Positions 63,589 to 64,000 of a stretch of 64,000 nt of DNA are shown piece after piece; within the stretch, counting starts at the first letter, position 1; each line of letters opens with the position of its first letter. Location of the stretch: positions 8,022,001 through 8,086,000 of the forward strand of contig NZ_LT629758.1 in NCBI RefSeq assembly GCF_900104725.1, read 5' to 3'. The notes below the pieces were generated by a model. It was given only the letters and a program-made list of their open reading frames with translations, was not told the DNA's origin and did not search any database. The stretch is from Actinoplanes derwentensis. Its GTDB lineage: Bacteria; Actinomycetota; Actinomycetes; Mycobacteriales; Micromonosporaceae. Both the position numbers and the translations under genes were made by a program.

Positions 63589-63616
63589 GTTCTGTCCGCG
63601 GTCGCGGACAGAACCT
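63587..63616. terminator. Bidirectional hairpin after folE
   Basis: 14-bp inverted repeat (63587-63600 and 63603-63616) with a very short loop; the closing pairs are probably open. It overlaps the folE stop and the stop of the minus-strand gene. Confidence 0.7.
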
Positions 63617-63876
63617 CAGATCATGCTGCGGAACTGGTTGGCCGAGTCCACGGCCGCGTGAGTGAGCTGAACCGCCTCGTCCAACCGGGTCCGCGCCTGC
63701 TCCAGATGCGCGATCGCGGCAGCCGCCGCCGGATGGAACGACCCCACCGCCGCCAGCCGCAGCCGGGTCAGCGCCTCGTCCAACTGGTCCGACACGGCTT
63801 GCGCCCCGGCCACGGCACGCTGGGCACCGTCCACCGACGCCGCGACACTCAGTTTGACCTCTTCGACGTTGGCCAC
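63616..63876 (-). CDS. Small helical protein, possibly type VII secretion-related
   Basis: 86 residues. It has two long predicted helices with heptad-like Ala/Leu/Val spacing (KLSVAASVDGAQRAVAGAQAVSDQLDEALTRLRL and IAHLEQARTRLDEAVQLTHAAVDSANQF) joined by a short loop (GSFHPAA). The size and helix-turn-helix layout resemble WXG100/ESX substrates, but no WXG motif is present; the loop has GSF. GTG 63876 has a GGGGG upstream. It lies 11 nt downstream of the partial membrane-protein gene. Confidence 0.6.
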   Translation of the reverse strand: MANVEEVKLSVAASVDGAQRAVAGAQAVSDQLDEALTRLRLAAVGSFHPAAAAAIAHLEQARTRLDEAVQLTHAAVDSANQFRSMI

Positions 63877-63887
63877 TCGTACCCCCG

Positions 63888-64000
63888 TTAGTTGAAAAGT
63901 GCCTGCAGTCCGGTCCCCGCGCAGGTCAACAGCACCGGGGTGAGACACGCGACAACACCGAGCACCGGAGTCCGGTCCACCGGCACCCCGTCACCGCCGT
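63888..64000 (-). CDS. C-terminal end of a membrane protein (cut by right edge)
   Basis: The last 36 codons of a minus-strand ORF reaching the edge. The visible end is hydrophobic (VLGVVACLTPVLLTCAGTG) and terminates QALFN. The gene is upstream of the small helical protein and probably in one operon. Too little to identify. Confidence 0.5.
   Translation of the reverse strand, partial: GGDGVPVDRTPVLGVVACLTPVLLTCAGTGLQALFN

Overview
The window is high-GC actinobacterial chromosome with many GTG starts, WhiB-family and mycobacterial-type housekeeping genes. Protein style (an Asp-rich calcium-repeat secretome, a huge Pro/Ser/Gly-rich penicillin-binding protein, LeuA of the actinobacterial class) suggests Micromonosporaceae, perhaps close to Actinoplanes; that placement is inference. 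From memory, long parts follow Mycobacterium tuberculosis gene neighbourhoods: dnaX-ybaB-recR, leuA/lysC/asd, the Rv3683-Rv3671c block (metallophosphoesterase, ponA2, whiB4, two ArsA-like ATPases, Rv3678A, RidA, MBL hydrolase, crp, nth, TlpA, NUDIX, MarP) and the Rv3628-Rv3609c block (ppa, dacB, metalloprotease, tilS, hpt, ftsH, folE). Genes that break this backbone are the accessory material.

Layout. 0-2.5 kb: the 3' part of dnaX, then ybaB-recR. 2.6-8.5 kb: a five-gene peptide/nickel-type ABC importer. 8.5-14.4 kb (minus): three paralogous secreted calcium-repeat proteins with a GH20 hexosaminidase among them. 14.5-18.2 kb (minus): leuA with a probable leader peptide, a lipoprotein-like HNH nuclease, a small hypothetical protein and a lipoprotein. 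18.3-21.3 kb: lysC-asd and convergent pyrE. 21.4-30.1 kb: tRNA-Pro, then the envelope and redox block (metallophosphoesterase, yqeY, ponA2-like gene, whiB4-like gene, two ATPases, RidA). 30.2-35.6 kb: MBL hydrolase, a 1198-aa class III adenylate cyclase/STAND protein and a soluble Ser/Thr kinase. 36-39.3 kb: an odd biotin-dependent carboxylase pair. 39.5-45 kb: crp, CapA-like lipoprotein, nth, tlpA, NUDIX and marP. 45.4-52.5 kb: a stripped-down type VII secretion locus (mycosin, EccC, EccD). 52.8-63.6 kb: ppa, giant dacB, metalloprotease, tilS, hpt, ftsH, folE. The right edge has a small helical protein and the end of a membrane protein gene, possibly more type VII material.

The most unusual points are: an aspartate-semialdehyde dehydrogenase next to lysC whose catalytic Cys position is Ser; a co-transcribed carboxylase pair that keeps its biotin site but seems to lack key catalytic motifs in both subunits; a DacB with about 1000 residues of low-complexity sequence before its membrane anchor; and a recurrent leaderless promoter layout with a -10 hexamer 6-7 nt before the start codon. 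I saw no CRISPR array, insertion sequence, rRNA or prophage.
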